From: Emiliania huxleyi CCMP1516
Taxonomy: Eukaryota; Haptophyta; Isochrysidales; Noelaerhabdaceae
Length of the DNA stretch: 64,000 bases
Assembly (NCBI RefSeq): GCF_000372725.1
Contig: NW_005199926.1
Coordinates: 75,189-139,188 of the forward strand
Reading direction: 5' to 3'
Made by a program: the position numbers and the translations under genes. Positions 10,284 to 20,473 of this stretch are shown in pieces; positions within the stretch are counted from its first letter, which is position 1, and each line of letters opens with the position of its first letter. Under the pieces are notes generated by a model that saw only the letters and a list, made by a program, of their open reading frames with translations, was not told the origin of the DNA and did no database searches.

Positions 10284-10540
10284 GCAAGCTCTGCGCTATG
10301 GCGGATCCTATGGCCTTGATGTGCGCAATGGGCGCGAGCGCCCGTCGTCGCGCGAAGGGCAGAAAAAATTCCTTTAAGAAAACAGAAAACGAAAGTCGCG
10401 GCGAGTTTTTCATGTATTACTCTTCCTTTCAATCTTTTGCACAGCAGCCGAAGGACAGCTGATCCGATTTCATGTTTATATATTCCGACCGTCCGCGCGT
10501 TCTTTCGCCTGTCGGCCTCGTCGGGTCGGGCTCTTACACC
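10284..10540. promoter_or_regulatory. Divergent intergenic (shared promoter region)
   Basis: This 257-bp gap separates two genes that start on opposite strands, so it must hold both promoters unless the GH5-like gene has an upstream exon. I see AT-rich stretches (AAAAAATTCC at 10363, TTTATATATTCC at 10475) but no motif I can assign. Confidence 0.35.
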
Positions 10541-12275
10541 ATGCCGATCAGCAAAGGCGTGGTGGTAGTGGTCGATCCGGCCACCACCGGCGGTGCGTTG
10601 GCGGTTGAGGTCTCCAAGAGGGGCTACGAGGTCATCGCTCTCTGGACGGATGAATGCGCGGGGATGGAAGACCATGTCAACCAGGAGACGGCAGCGTGGA
10701 AGGAGTCCAAAGGCTACTTCTGCGAGCTCAAGGAGCGGCCGACGATCGAAGACACGGCGGCGTACGTGGTCAAGCTCTCGGGCGGCAAGCCGCCGCTCGC
10801 GATCATGTGCGGCGCCGAGAGCGGCGTCAAGGTGTGTGACAAGTTGACCGAATTCCTGAAGATGCGCGGCAACACCACTGCAAACGGCATGGAGAACCGG
10901 CGGGACAAGATGGTGCAACAGAATGCTGTCAAGAAGACTGGAGTGCGCGCCGTCCGCGGTCTCGACGGCAAGGTCTGGGAGGGCGAGATAGAGGAGTTTG
11001 TTGACTCCGAGCCGTTTCCAATTGTCGTGAAGCCGGTGGAATCCGCGGGATCCGAGGGCGTCAAGCTAGTGCGAACCAAAGAGGAGGCACAGGCGCACTT
11101 TCACTTGCTCATGAACTCGCAGCGCATGATTGGAGCCTCCGATGCCGCGGTGTGCATCCAGGAGTTTCTCAAGGGGACCGAGTGCGCTCTCACAAGCACA
11201 GTCCCCATCCAGCGCTGCCGGCCCTCAGGCCTCACCTCTCCCCTGCTGCAGGTACGTGGTTGACCAGGTGTCAAAGGACGGATACCACAAGACGATGATG
11301 GTCTGGCAGTATGACAAGCGGCCGCGCAACGGCTCGCAGTTTGTCTACTTTGGTGTGCTCCCCTGCTCAGCCCACAATCGCCGTTCCCTTTCACAGACCA
11401 ATGCCCGCGCCTCCCCGCACAGGAATGGTGCCGGTCAACCCCCAGTCCAAGACAGCACAGTGGCTGATCCAATACACCCGCTGCGCACTGGACGCGATCC
11501 ACTTCAAGAATGGGCCGAGCCACAGCGAAATCATGATGACTGCGCAAGGCCCGTGCTTGGTCGAGATCAATTGCCGGTGCCATGGCGGCAATGGCGCATG
11601 GATGCCGCTGGCCTCAGCTCTCACCGGGGGCTACAACCAGGTGGTGAACGCCGTCGGAGCCCTGCTCTTGGCCTCGGGCTCAGAGCGCCCCCGGCCATGG
11701 CGTAGGTCACCGCAAGCATCGACTGCTACCTCGACGACGCGGCTTGGAACGAGCTCCCTTCGGCGCCCGCCTATCCCTTCAAGGGCAGCGGCTGCAACAT
11801 AATGTTCGTCTCCTACGTTGACGGCAAGGTGGTCTCGTGCCCGGGCTACGAGGAGATCAAGAACTTTAAGTCGTACGTCCACGTCGACGAGGACATTTCG
11901 CCGGGCGACTCAATCAGCAAGACGATCGACCTCTTCACCTCGACCGGCCAGTGCATCCTCAGCCATCCGGACCCGGCAGTGGTCGAGGCGGACGTGAAGC
12001 GAATTCGCCACCTTGAGAACTCCAACAAGATGTTTATAGTCGAGGGCGTCACCGCGGACGAACGGGCTTCGATCGCCTCAGAAAGGACCTCTACCGTGCG
12101 CCCGTCGATGGTCGACCGCATGCAAGAGCAGCACGCCACGGCCGAGCTCATGGCAGCGCAGATCGAGTACGACGCCAAGGTGGCGGAGGAGAAGAAGAAG
12201 TCGACCGTGCTCGCAGCAGGAGCTGCCGCCGCTGTTGGGACACTGGGCGCGGCACTCTTGATGGTGAAGAAGTAA
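10541..12275 (+). CDS. ATP-grasp domain protein with C-terminal membrane anchor
   Basis: The exons are 10541-11181, 11252-11352, 11423-11652 and 11706-12275, and all three introns (70, 70 and 53 bp) are GT-AG. The 513-residue product starts MPISKGVVVVVDPATTGG, a nucleotide-binding-like strand and loop. It has the ATP-grasp core: PFPIVVKPVESAGSEGVKL (the Lys and Gly-rich loop), VCIQEFLKGTEYVVDQV, and the metal-binding end CLVEINCRCHGGNGAW. The last residues (VLAAGAAAAVGTLGAALLMV) form a tail anchor before KK. Enzymes of this kind ligate a carboxylate to an amine or thiol using ATP, in the style of biotin carboxylase or carnosine synthase. The substrate is unknown. The E(I/V)N metal motif and Lys are intact, so activity is expected. 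Confidence 0.85.
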
Positions 12276-12790
12276 TCTCGACCCCGCAATCTACGCCCCT
12301 GACACGCGAGTTTTGATGGGAGCAACACGATGTGAGTGCGAAGGCGAACCGGCGCTTGGCGTTTCAGGTGTGTAGGTCCAGCTTGAGCGTGCGGGAGATA
12401 ACTCAAAAAGTACGCTCTCGCTCCCGCGCCGCGCGCTCTGTGCATCTTGAAGCTAGTCACAAGTCAGTAGCTTCTCACGACCCTGGCCACGACCCACTGG
12501 GGGACTCAGGGGGGGGGGGGGGGGGACTGAGCCTGTGAGGCTTGAGAGCCCCAGGCCTCGGTGCCGGATTTTCATTCGAACATCATCCTTTCCACCGCGC
12601 AGACCGGCACAGAGTTTGACCGTTTTCATTCGTTGGAACGAAAAACAAAAAAACAGTCTGCGCAACCGATTCATCACAAGACACAAGGTGTAGATGTGGA
12701 AGAGGAGCGATGCACACACTCAGGTACGGCGCTCTTCGGATGTATGTAGCCGCACTCAACCCACACAACACCGATCGAGAACCCTCACAC
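12276..12790. other. Intergenic region between convergent genes
   Basis: It lies between the ends of the ATP-grasp gene and the oppositely oriented hydroxylase. It contains a G-run at about 12510-12525 and no supported gene. Confidence 0.5.
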
Positions 12791-15593
12791 TCATCTCCGT
12801 AGCTCGGCACGCATCACCTGCTCAAGCCGGTCCGCTGCGTCTTGCGCACTGGCGACACCCTCCTCGGCGGATTCTCCTCGCCACGCGACGTGCCCGTCGG
12901 GGCGGACCAGCACCGCGCAAGCCGGGCTCGCCGCCAGCTTGCTCCTCCACCCCCCCGGGTCTTGCACGAGGAGGGCGCCAGGTGCGGCCGCTGCGCTGAG
13001 CTCCTCCACGGCCGAAGTGGCGACGGCGACTACGCGCAGCATCGGCGGCGGGGCGTCGCGCTCCGAACCGCCGCTGGAGCGCAGAAGCATCGCCGCCCCG
13101 CCGCCCCAGTAGCCTGCGTCCTCCGCGTCGACGAAGAGAGTGAAGGCGGCGGGCGAAACGCTCTCCGGCGGCAGGATCTCGCCGCCGCCGGACGCGGCAT
13201 GGAGGAGGTCCAGTGAGGAGACCGGCTCCGCAGGGTCCGCCTTTGGTCGCTCCTCGGGCCCGCCCTCCTTCCCGCGCGGCACGGCGTGCAGCCAGTGGTG
13301 CGGCAGCCGCGTGCCTGGACGGGTGCAGGGCGGGTCAAAAAAGTGGAACGGGCGCGCTCACGGGCATGCGGGAGCCGCGCACCTGGCGCTCCGCACAGCC
13401 GGAGGGTCTCGTCCTCCACCTCCGCCTCAGTCTCGTCCAGGCCGAGGGCCTGGCGGCGCGGCGCGTCGCGAGCGGGGTACGCAAAGCCGAGCTCGTGCCG
13501 AGGAAACAGGAGCGGCAACGCGCGTCGCTCCGAGACGACGGCGGCCGCCGCCGCCACCCGCGCGTCGCCGACGCCGGCCGCTGCGCCGGCGGCGTTGAGT
13601 CGGTCCGCGAGCGGCGTCGCGCGCGCAGCTCCGCTCTCGCGGTCTCCGAAGGAGGAGAGGAGACCCGACCGGGCGAGGTCGAGGGCGGCGCTGGCGGTCT
13701 GCGCCACGCGGCGCGAGCCGAACGCCCTCGCGACCGGCGCGGGCGCGGCGCGCGACGCGGCGCCCAGAGCCCCCGCCGCGAGGTCGGGCGCTGCAGCGGG
13801 CAGGCCGAGCGCCTCAGCCACCCTCAGGCCTCGCTCGTAGTTGTGGACGGCGAGGCGCGCGTTGGCGTGGGCGACAGGGCGGCGCTCGGCGTCGTAGCTC
13901 GAGAGGAGCCGCTCCTACTCGCGGAAGGCAGCCCCTCACGCTCGATCCACCGCCTCGACCCTCCGCCTACGGGAAGCTCGCTCCGACGCGGACCCGTGGT
14001 GGACCGCGGCGAGCTTCCACGCGATGTTGTGCGCGTCCTGCAGGCCGGTGTTCATGCCGAAGGCGCCCGCAGGAGGGAACTGGTGCGCCGCGTCGCCCAG
14101 CAAGTGAACCTAGAGAGCAGCACCGAGGCCGTCGGTGGGCCCGCGGCTCGGCCGCGGTGAGCCTGCGCCGCCGAGGGCGTGGCGTGCCGGTCCAACCGAC
14201 ATGCGCTGGGCGACCTTGGCGGACATGCGCCACGCGCCCGCCGAGCAGACAGAGAGGTCCGGGAGAGGCCCGCCTGCGGACGCGTCATGGGACGTGCCAG
14301 GGGACGCGTCAAGGACGTGCCAGGGGACGCGTAATGGGGCGGTGTCATGGGGCGGTGCCATGGGCCGGTGTCATTATGCGATGGGTCGGTGTCGTGAGCA
14401 GCGCGGAGGGTCGGCTAGCAGCCCGCCGACGAGCTCTTCGATGATCCGTCCGCACTCGGCGACGTCGAGCGCCGTGCCGTCCTGCGGCGGTGGGAAGGAG
14501 GGCGGCACTGTTGAGAGACATCGCAGCATGATGGTACAGACTAACATCCAGTCCTGCAGCGGCGGGAAGAAGGGCAGCTGCGCGACCCACTCGCCGCGCC
14601 TGCCCGGACAAACAGCGGTGAAGAGGCGCGGCTCAGCGTGGAAGGAGGGCCGGGCGGGAGCCTAGGCCGCGCCCCATGTGATGCGCCACGAGCACCGCCA
14701 CCGCCTCCGGGTGGAAGACGAAGTAGAGCATTGCCGGCCTGGGGAGGGGGAGAGCGCGGCCAGAGGTGGGCGCGGGGAGGGCGGCCGGCTCCAGGCGGCC
14801 AGCTCGGGGACGCGAGTCTGGGCGCGGCCACACCGCTCAGCGAGGCGCTCAGCGAGCGATGGCGCGCGGAAGTGCACGCTCTTGAAGTGCTGCAGCGGAG
14901 GCGGTCCTATGTACGGCTGGGCGTGTCAACGGCGCCTCCTCACGCGCTTGAAGCCCCGCTGCAGCAGGCAGCACCCGAGAGGCGGAGGCCGAGCGCGCGG
15001 CGGACGGGAGAGTGCGCACCGTCGCACGCGAGCAGAGCACTCCCCTCCATCTCGATCACCTCGCCCTCGCCGCCTCCCTCCCCGCCGCCGCCGCGTGTGG
15101 CTCGCCGCGCCTCGACGCGAACTCCTCCTCCGGGCAGCACGTCGAAGTGGGCGCACTCGTAGCCAAAGAGGAGCTGCGAGCCGGCCTCGGGGGCGAGGTG
15201 CGCCGCCTCCTCGCGCAGCACCTCCTCGAGCCCCGGCTGCGACACGTGCGTCAGCCGTGCGGGCGACGCCTCTTGCAGCACGTCCCACGCCGGTGTCGCC
15301 ATGTGGTCGTCGCACGCAATCTGTCGGCCAAGGAGGCTCCGGCAGTACCGAAACTCGCGCCACTCGCGCATCGGCGGAGCGAGCGACTCCACCCGCTGGT
15401 CGAGCCCCACCTCGCGGAACAGCTCCATCGAGCGCGTGTTGATGAGGTGCGCTCGCGGGTGCGGGATGCCTGCGCGCTGGCGCTCCAGCAGGATGGAGGG
15501 CACGCCAAAGCGCGAGAGGAGCACCGACGTGTAGAGGCCGACCGGACCGCCGCCGGCGATGAGCACCGGCGCGCGGGCGGGCTTCGGCGGCAT
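12791..15593 (-). CDS. FAD-dependent aromatic ring hydroxylase (PHBH/PheA family)
   Basis: This is a multi-exon minus-strand gene starting at MPPKPARAPVLIAGGG (15593) and ending at 12791. Exon 1 (to about 14940) has the Rossmann GGGPVGL loop, an R/NTRSMELFRE region and the ACDGAHSPVR (DG) motif. Later pieces, read in order, are HFKSVHFRAPSL (about 14889), PAMLYFVFHPEAVAVLVAHH (about 14735), EWVAQLPFFPP (about 14580), DGTALDVAECGRIIEELVGG (about 14487) and WRMSAKVAQRMSVG (about 14235). Then comes the GD motif GDAAHQFPPAGAFGMNTG followed by QDAHNIAWKLA (about 14105), and YDAERRPVAHANARLAVHNY (about 13910). The end is a thioredoxin-like C-terminal domain finishing VLVRPDGHVAWRG. The family hydroxylates phenols or related rings using NAD(P)H and oxygen. 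All hallmark motifs are present. Splice sites were not all resolved, with about eight introns. Confidence 0.82.
14277..14400. repeat. 12-bp-type minisatellite in an intron of the FAD hydroxylase
   Basis: Degenerate units of 11-13 bp such as GACGTGCCAGGG, GACGCGTCAAG and GGCGGTGTCATGG follow one another over about 120 bp between two exons. The tract is intronic. Confidence 0.7.
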
Positions 15594-16150
15594 TGCTCTG
15601 CAGCACGGAACCAAACCAGCTGAACCACAGTCGGCGATCGGGGGCGGGAGCGAGTTTCCTTTTTCTTTTTTACACAACTTGAGAGGGGAAGAGGAATTTC
15701 TGACCGCGCAAGATATAAAGGGTGGCTAAGGCTCTGCCCGCAAGGCGCCCGCGTCGCAGACGCGGTACAATTGACAAATCTGCAATATACCCCCACACGA
15801 ACAAATAGCAAAATCCGAATACCGTGCAGAAACCATGTGATGTGGGCCGTGGACGGGGGCAAGCTTCAGCTGGTGCCAAGACATCGCCTCGTTTTACGGG
15901 AGCCCCACTGTCGCCAGACTGTGAGAGGCTATAGGGGAGGAGGGTGGGAGACCATAGCTCCCGCGTTCCCGTCGGGCTCCAAAGCAGGCATAGCACAAGC
16001 CGCCGCCAGGCGCGCTTGCGAAACACCGACGGCAAACGTAAATTCGTTGGCGCCCGACGGAATTAATCCCGATTAGGCGCCCGCGACACACTGAATACCC
16101 CGGGCGGGCCTCCGCTCCGGGGCTGCTCTATCTCCATTGTCTGCACGCAA
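15594..16150. repeat. Intergenic, contains copy 2 of the dispersed tRNA-like repeat (15700-15890)
   Basis: 15700-15890 is about 85-90 per cent identical by eye to 3713-3913, including TGACCGCGCAAGA, GGGTGGCTAAGG, the hairpin CCGCGTC-GCA-GACGCGG and AAAATCCGAATACCGTGC. The rest of the interval shows no gene. Confidence 0.65.
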
Positions 16151-16255
16151 CCATGGTTATGCCCTTCACACCCCCAGCCCTCGTGTCACCGTTGTCCAAC
16201 ACCTTTTGGGTGTCACACTGCAGCAACCACAGCGCCGGGGGCTATTGCAACACAT

Positions 16256-16762
16256 ATGGAGCCGCCTCTGGTAAATGCTGCACCCGCCGGAGCAGCGCCC
16301 ACAGCCGGAACCGTGCCCGCAGCTAGTCCTACAGTCCCAACAACTTCGCCGACGATGGCCCCAACAGTGATTCGCAGCACGTGTCCCTGGCCGCAGAAGG
16401 AGAGAAAGGCGTACGGGCGCGTAGACACGCACTGCTGCACGAAAGAGAAGGACAAGGTGAAGGACCCCACTTGCAAGCTCCAAGCTGGGTGCGCAGGCAT
16501 AGTGTACGACTTTCACGAGTGCAGGACCCTCGATCGCGACAACCGGATCTTTCGCAAGACCGATCCGAGCTGTGATCCTAGTTTGCACATCCTCGACGAC
16601 CATTGCGTGCGCACTCAGCAACCACTTGACCTGCCAGCCCTGCAGAGGAAGAAGTATTGGTTCATGGGGTTCTCAGTCACCAGGCACTACTGCGATGCGA
16701 TGGGGAAGTTGATGAACAAAGACTACAGGGAGTTCTTAGACCGACGAGAGCTATCTTATTGA
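16256..16762 (+). CDS. Cys-rich protein with PC-esterase-like FMGFSVTRH motif
   Basis: This is a 168-residue open frame, and the true start may be upstream or at the later Met in SPTMAPTV. After a Thr/Pro/Ala-rich segment it has paired cysteines (THCCTKEKDKVKDPTCKLQ, AGCAGIVYDFHECR, DPSCDPS). It then reads KKYWFMGFSVTRHYCDAM, which resembles the block I motif of PC-esterase/CAS1-type acyl esterases (GDSVTR), here with GFS in place of GDS. Those proteins modify secreted or Golgi polysaccharides. The frame ends shortly after this motif, so the rest of the domain must be in further exons or is lost. Family assignment is tentative. Confidence 0.4.
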   Translation: MEPPLVNAAPAGAAPTAGTVPAASPTVPTTSPTMAPTVIRSTCPWPQKERKAYGRVDTHCCTKEKDKVKDPTCKLQAGCAGIVYDFHECRTLDRDNRIFRKTDPSCDPSLHILDDHCVRTQQPLDLPALQRKKYWFMGFSVTRHYCDAMGKLMNKDYREFLDRRELSY

Positions 16763-16849
16763 TTCGTGTCGCTATGGAAGAGCTATCGCCCGCAGCCCTG
16801 GCGAACGAGCAGTCCTCGCGTTTCTACACCTTCTTGCTCTGCTCACCGC

Positions 16850-17460
16850 TGCCTCTGCCTTCAGCCATGCAGCCAGATAATCTTCGATTTTTGCGGTGTC
16901 ACAATAAGTTGCGAGTTTGACTCGTTGCCAGAGCAGCTAGGTGGATACACCCACGCCGAGCCTCACAGGTTCGATGAAAAAGGCGCGCTTTACTGGATCG
17001 CAACGGCAGGAAGGACTCAGCCATACGTCAATCCGCACCGCAGCGGCTTAATGCTAGCGGCGATGGAGCCACAGCTGCCCTGAGCGTTTGTGATGCACGG
17101 GCATGATGGCAGACAGCGAAATAACACGAGAAACGTGCCGATGAGCTGGATGTCCGTCGATATCGGCGAAAACCGGTGGCTGTCTGTCTCATATTATTGC
17201 CTGCGCCAAGGAGTGAGCAGCGGCTTCCGCATGAGGAATTGGGAGCTCCAGGGATGCAACGACGGGCTGTCTTGGCAAATGCTGTGCAAGCACGAGCGCG
17301 ACTTGTCCTTTGGCGAGCAGGCACACGGGGTAGCTGGGTGGGCCGTTGAGAATGCAACGGCCTACAGGCACTTCCGTATACTGCAGACGGGCAAGAACTC
17401 CGATGCGGTGCACACGGGGGTGCTCGCCTGCGCTGGGATTGAGCTCTACGGCGCGCTCAC
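16850..17460 (+). pseudogene. Discoidin/F5-8C-like (HECTD1-type) domain fragment
   Basis: The frame reads FDEKGALYWIATAGRTQ and YVNPHRSG. After an in-frame TGA at 17081-17083 the same frame continues RNVPMSWMSVDIGENRWLSV, SYYCLRQGVSSGF, RNWELQGCNDGLSWQML and AYRHFRILQTGKNS, ending GIELYG. This is the galactose-binding-like jelly roll found in HECTD1 and some BTB proteins (D(L/I)GxxR, YxLR, NWxLxGSNDGxxW, YRxFRI). An intron could remove the stop, but no good splice pair is obvious, so the locus may be decayed or mis-modelled. No ubiquitin-ligase HECT part is present. Confidence 0.45.
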
Positions 17461-17466
17461 CCTCGC

Positions 17467-17823
17467 TTGCTGCGGGAGGTACCGAAGCAAGGGCAAGGGG
17501 GGCGCCTCCTGCGTGACCTCGGGGACGCGCGCGACGCCTGTAACAACCTGCCTTTTGACGATGCGCTGCGCGACAAGATAGCTACCGAACTGGATCGCAT
17601 CGAGGCTGCTCCGCCTCTCGAGCGCATGTTGGTGACGAAGCCGCCGGTCAAGAGGTGGGCGGAATTGGTCAGCCCGCAGAAGGATCCGTCCATCAAGACG
17701 CGTCGTCAGGCTGCGCTCACCGCCATGCTGCGCGTCGTCGACCGCCTCCCCGCTCGGGGGCCAAGCCAAGGTGCTGCGTACTCGAGTAGCCTTACTGTAG
17801 GAAGCTTTCATGCTCCAAGGTGA
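17467..17823 (+). CDS. Unrecognised ORF after the discoidin-like fragment
   Basis: A 118-residue frame contains GRLLRDLGDARDACNNLP, FDDALRDKIATELDRIEAAP and KRWAELVSPQKDPSIKTRRQ, with natural-looking helical composition. It follows the discoidin-like region with no gap and may be the next exon of the same gene. The family is not recognised. Confidence 0.3.
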   Translation: MLREVPKQGQGGRLLRDLGDARDACNNLPFDDALRDKIATELDRIEAAPPLERMLVTKPPVKRWAELVSPQKDPSIKTRRQAALTAMLRVVDRLPARGPSQGAAYSSSLTVGSFHAPR

Positions 17824-18269
17824 CGCAGCCAGCCCCATCCGCCCCCCTTGCACAGACTCTTCCCGCTTGACTGAAACCAGAGGGGTGAGGAACCACCCCG
17901 ACCCAGTCAATGGCGCGTCGGGGCCAGCGAATGCGCCCCAACCCTCCACTGCTGCCGCCTCATCCTGCGCTGCCACCGGTGCGCGCCGGCTCGAGGCTTT
18001 CCGGGCACACGAGGACACAAGGCGGCAACGTCTGCCCACTGTCCGCGCAGGTGTGCGGCGCTCGTCGAGATTGACGGCAGGGCGTTGGGCTCGGCGGCGA
18101 TGTTGGAGGGTGCGCGTGCGGGTGAGGGCGTCCGCGGGTGAGGCGTCCGGCCGCTAGTGTGCGCACCCTCGAGCCGTCACGACCCCGACCGTCAGCTTCT
18201 CTGCGTGAGTATGTATGGCTAGCGTGCTTCCACTGCGCGCCCGCGCCTGCGGCGCCGCCGCGGCTCCCC

Positions 18270-18412
18270 ACCCTTTTGCGCAGCAACACCTTAAACTTTT
18301 CAGGCCCTCCAAATTCGGGTCGGAGCGTAGCGGAGTGGGCCCCGAGTTTGAAAAGGGCGACGGACGCTTGCGTCCTAGCCTCCAACAACGCCTCCCCGGC
18401 GCACAGTGAAGG
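18270..18412 (+). repeat. Dispersed repeat, pair with 42573-42747
   Basis: The sequence CACCCTTTTGCGCAGCAACACC through CAAACTCGGGGCCCACTCCG (reverse sense) to CGCCTCCCCGGCGC is found inverted at 42573-42747. The rest of 17824-18739 shows no gene that I can support. Confidence 0.65.
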
Positions 18413-18739
18413 TGCAGCCGCGCACTCCGCCGCAGCGGCGGCGGCACGCGCGCGGCGGCAGAGAAGGCGCTCGAGGCCAAGGGGCGGCGCGAGCAGCGCG
18501 AGCGAGAGGGAGGTCCGCTGAGGGCCCGTACGTTATTTTATTATTCTCTTTTTTGTGTTAGTGCCAGTGCCAGTGCGCGCCAGTCCCGTGCCCAGTGTTG
18601 TGCGAGGAGTTTTCTTGTAAACTTGTCTCTTTCCTTCTATTCGAGCCTGTCTGCTGGCAGAGAGAGTTCTTTTGTTTGTAAATTCTATATTTGCGTCGGC
18701 TGCGCATCCTGGGCTGAGCCGTTCCACGAGGGCCGCGCG

Positions 18740-19261
18740 ATGAGCGATGACGAGAGCACACACAGGGCCGTGCGCTGGGAGCTCGGCTGGGAGGTACACG
18801 CGTGCGCGCGCGCGCAGGAGCGGGAGCAGCTGAAGCGCCTCTTGCGCGAGGGCGGCAGCTACTGCGGAGCACCAGAGGTGCGGCCCGACCTCGACTGGCA
18901 GGACGAGCTCGGAACGACCGCACTCTGGTGGGTCTGCCTCAACGGCGACCACGAGCTCGCCCGGCTTCTCGTCGAGGCCGGCGCAAACGTAAATGTGACA
19001 AACGCAGACAAGTGGACCGCGGCTTCGGTTGCCGCCCGGTACGGGCATGACGACTGCCTCGAGGTGCTGATCGCCGCCGGGGCCGACCTGTCCGTCGTCG
19101 TCTCCGACGGCGACACGGCGCTGGACAAGGCTATCTTCTGGGAGCACGTCGAATGTGAACAGCTGCTCCGCTCGCACGGCGCCGCCATGGCGGCCAAGCC
19201 AGTCGTTGTCGTGGGGAGAGGGGGCGTTGGACTGGCAGCGTTGCACGCTGGTAGCCATTAA
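18740..19261 (+). CDS. Small ankyrin-repeat protein
   Basis: The start MSDDESTHRAVRWELGW was chosen over an in-frame Met 39 codons upstream, because the upstream peptide has UTR-like composition. The 173-residue product has about three ankyrin repeats: LGTTALWWVCLNGDHELARLL with EAGANVNV, KWTAASVAARYGHDDCLEVL with AAGADLSV, and DTALDKAIFWEHVECEQLL. Ankyrin repeats bind partner proteins, and no other domain is present. Single exon. Confidence 0.75.
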   Translation: MSDDESTHRAVRWELGWEVHACARAQEREQLKRLLREGGSYCGAPEVRPDLDWQDELGTTALWWVCLNGDHELARLLVEAGANVNVTNADKWTAASVAARYGHDDCLEVLIAAGADLSVVVSDGDTALDKAIFWEHVECEQLLRSHGAAMAAKPVVVVGRGGVGLAALHAGSH

Positions 19262-19326
19262 GTTACGCATCACGCATACACACATATATCAGACCAAAAA
19301 ACCAACCTTTCGAGACGCAAGCTCTT

Positions 19327-19995
19327 CTACCCGTCCGCGTCCGCGTCGCCGCCCGTCTGCGTCTCTCCCGCCCCTGGCAGTCGCGCCACGAGCACGCGAT
19401 CGAAGAGGAGAGGAAGGCAGCGGAGCACATTGAGTGCGTTTGCGAGCGCGTACACGAGGGTCAGCGGGCCGCCCGGCGGCTGCGAAAATACGAGCCGTGC
19501 GGGCCCAATGAACCATGCGTCCGCGTTTGAGAGCGCCTCGACCGCCCAGCCGGCTCCCGCGTCCGCCTCCGCCCGCACGAGCCAGCAATAGCCAAAGCCA
19601 AGCGAGAGGGCGCCACCGAGGCCAACCTGCGCCAGCAAAGCCACGAGAGGGAGCGAGCGCGATGTGGTGCCCAACTTTTCGTAGTGCCCATCGCGCGCCC
19701 GCCGCCGCACACGCGCCTCGGCGGCCCGGAAAAACTCGTCTTCGCCACCGCCCAGCGGATCGCCCGTGTCGTCGGGGCCGGGATCGGGCTGCTCCGGCGG
19801 CAGCCGGAGGGCAGAGCGCCGGGCCTCCTCCGCAGAGTCGTCCTCCACGCTGCTCAAGATGGGCGCCGCGCGAAGGACGTTGGATGAGAGCAGCGCGGGC
19901 TGGCTCGGCCGAGTCGCGACGACAAGAGCGGCGGCACTGCAGAGGGAGGCGGCCCACAGCATCGGTGAGGGCAGCGGCCTGAGAGGAGAGAGCAC
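19327..19995 (-). CDS. Predicted plastid- or secretory-targeted membrane protein
   Basis: A 222-residue single-exon frame. A hydrophobic leader (LWAASLCSAAALVVA, from about residue 13) is followed by a Ser/Arg-containing stretch. This resembles the bipartite signal-plus-transit leader of red-lineage plastid proteins, and translation could start at Met12. An acidic linker (DPGPDDTGDPLGGGEDE) is followed by a basic amphipathic helix (FFRAAEARVRRRARDGHYEK). Two or three membrane segments come next (LPLVALLAQVGLGGALSLGF, TLVYALANALNVLRCLPLLF). I do not recognise the family. Confidence 0.6.
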   Translation of the reverse strand: MLSPLRPLPSPMLWAASLCSAAALVVATRPSQPALLSSNVLRAAPILSSVEDDSAEEARRSALRLPPEQPDPGPDDTGDPLGGGEDEFFRAAEARVRRRARDGHYEKLGTTSRSLPLVALLAQVGLGGALSLGFGYCWLVRAEADAGAGWAVEALSNADAWFIGPARLVFSQPPGGPLTLVYALANALNVLRCLPLLFDRVLVARLPGAGETQTGGDADADG

Positions 19996-20473
19996 TCTTG
20001 CTGCTGTCGGCCGTACGCCGAAGCAGCCCTCCGTCGAAAAAGAAATGCATAGCTCCGGGTGTGTGCAGGGCAGAAGCTCAACGTCGGTAGGGGCTTGTCG
20101 AGGCTGAAGAACACGAGGGGGGAACGAGGAGGGGGGAATGGGCGGTCGGCGATGGGGTAGAAGCGGCAGGGCGTACGGGGTAGACGGTAGTCGTCACACC
20201 CTCCTGCCTCAAAAGGGCGGGGCTGTCCCGGAAAGTGAGAAACGCCGGGCAGCATGACGCACAATTTTACCCGGGTGGGCGCGCGGTGCTAGGCGTGCGG
20301 TGCGGAGCGGCGTGTGCGTATGTGTGTGTGTGTGACTGCGACAAGGGACCATTGGGTTTGTATTATTAACAACGAAGGCGCTCTCAAAAAAGAAAGAAGT
20401 TGGCTTTGCCCTCAGCTAGCGCGACCGCGCCGCTCCCACTCGAGCCAAGAAGAATGTTCAAAGCCCCGTGAAC

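Noticed and set aside
13030-14160. Plus-strand ORFs over the FAD hydroxylase
   Set aside because: Antisense shadows. The minus strand carries the GDAAH motif and the C-terminal thioredoxin-like domain.
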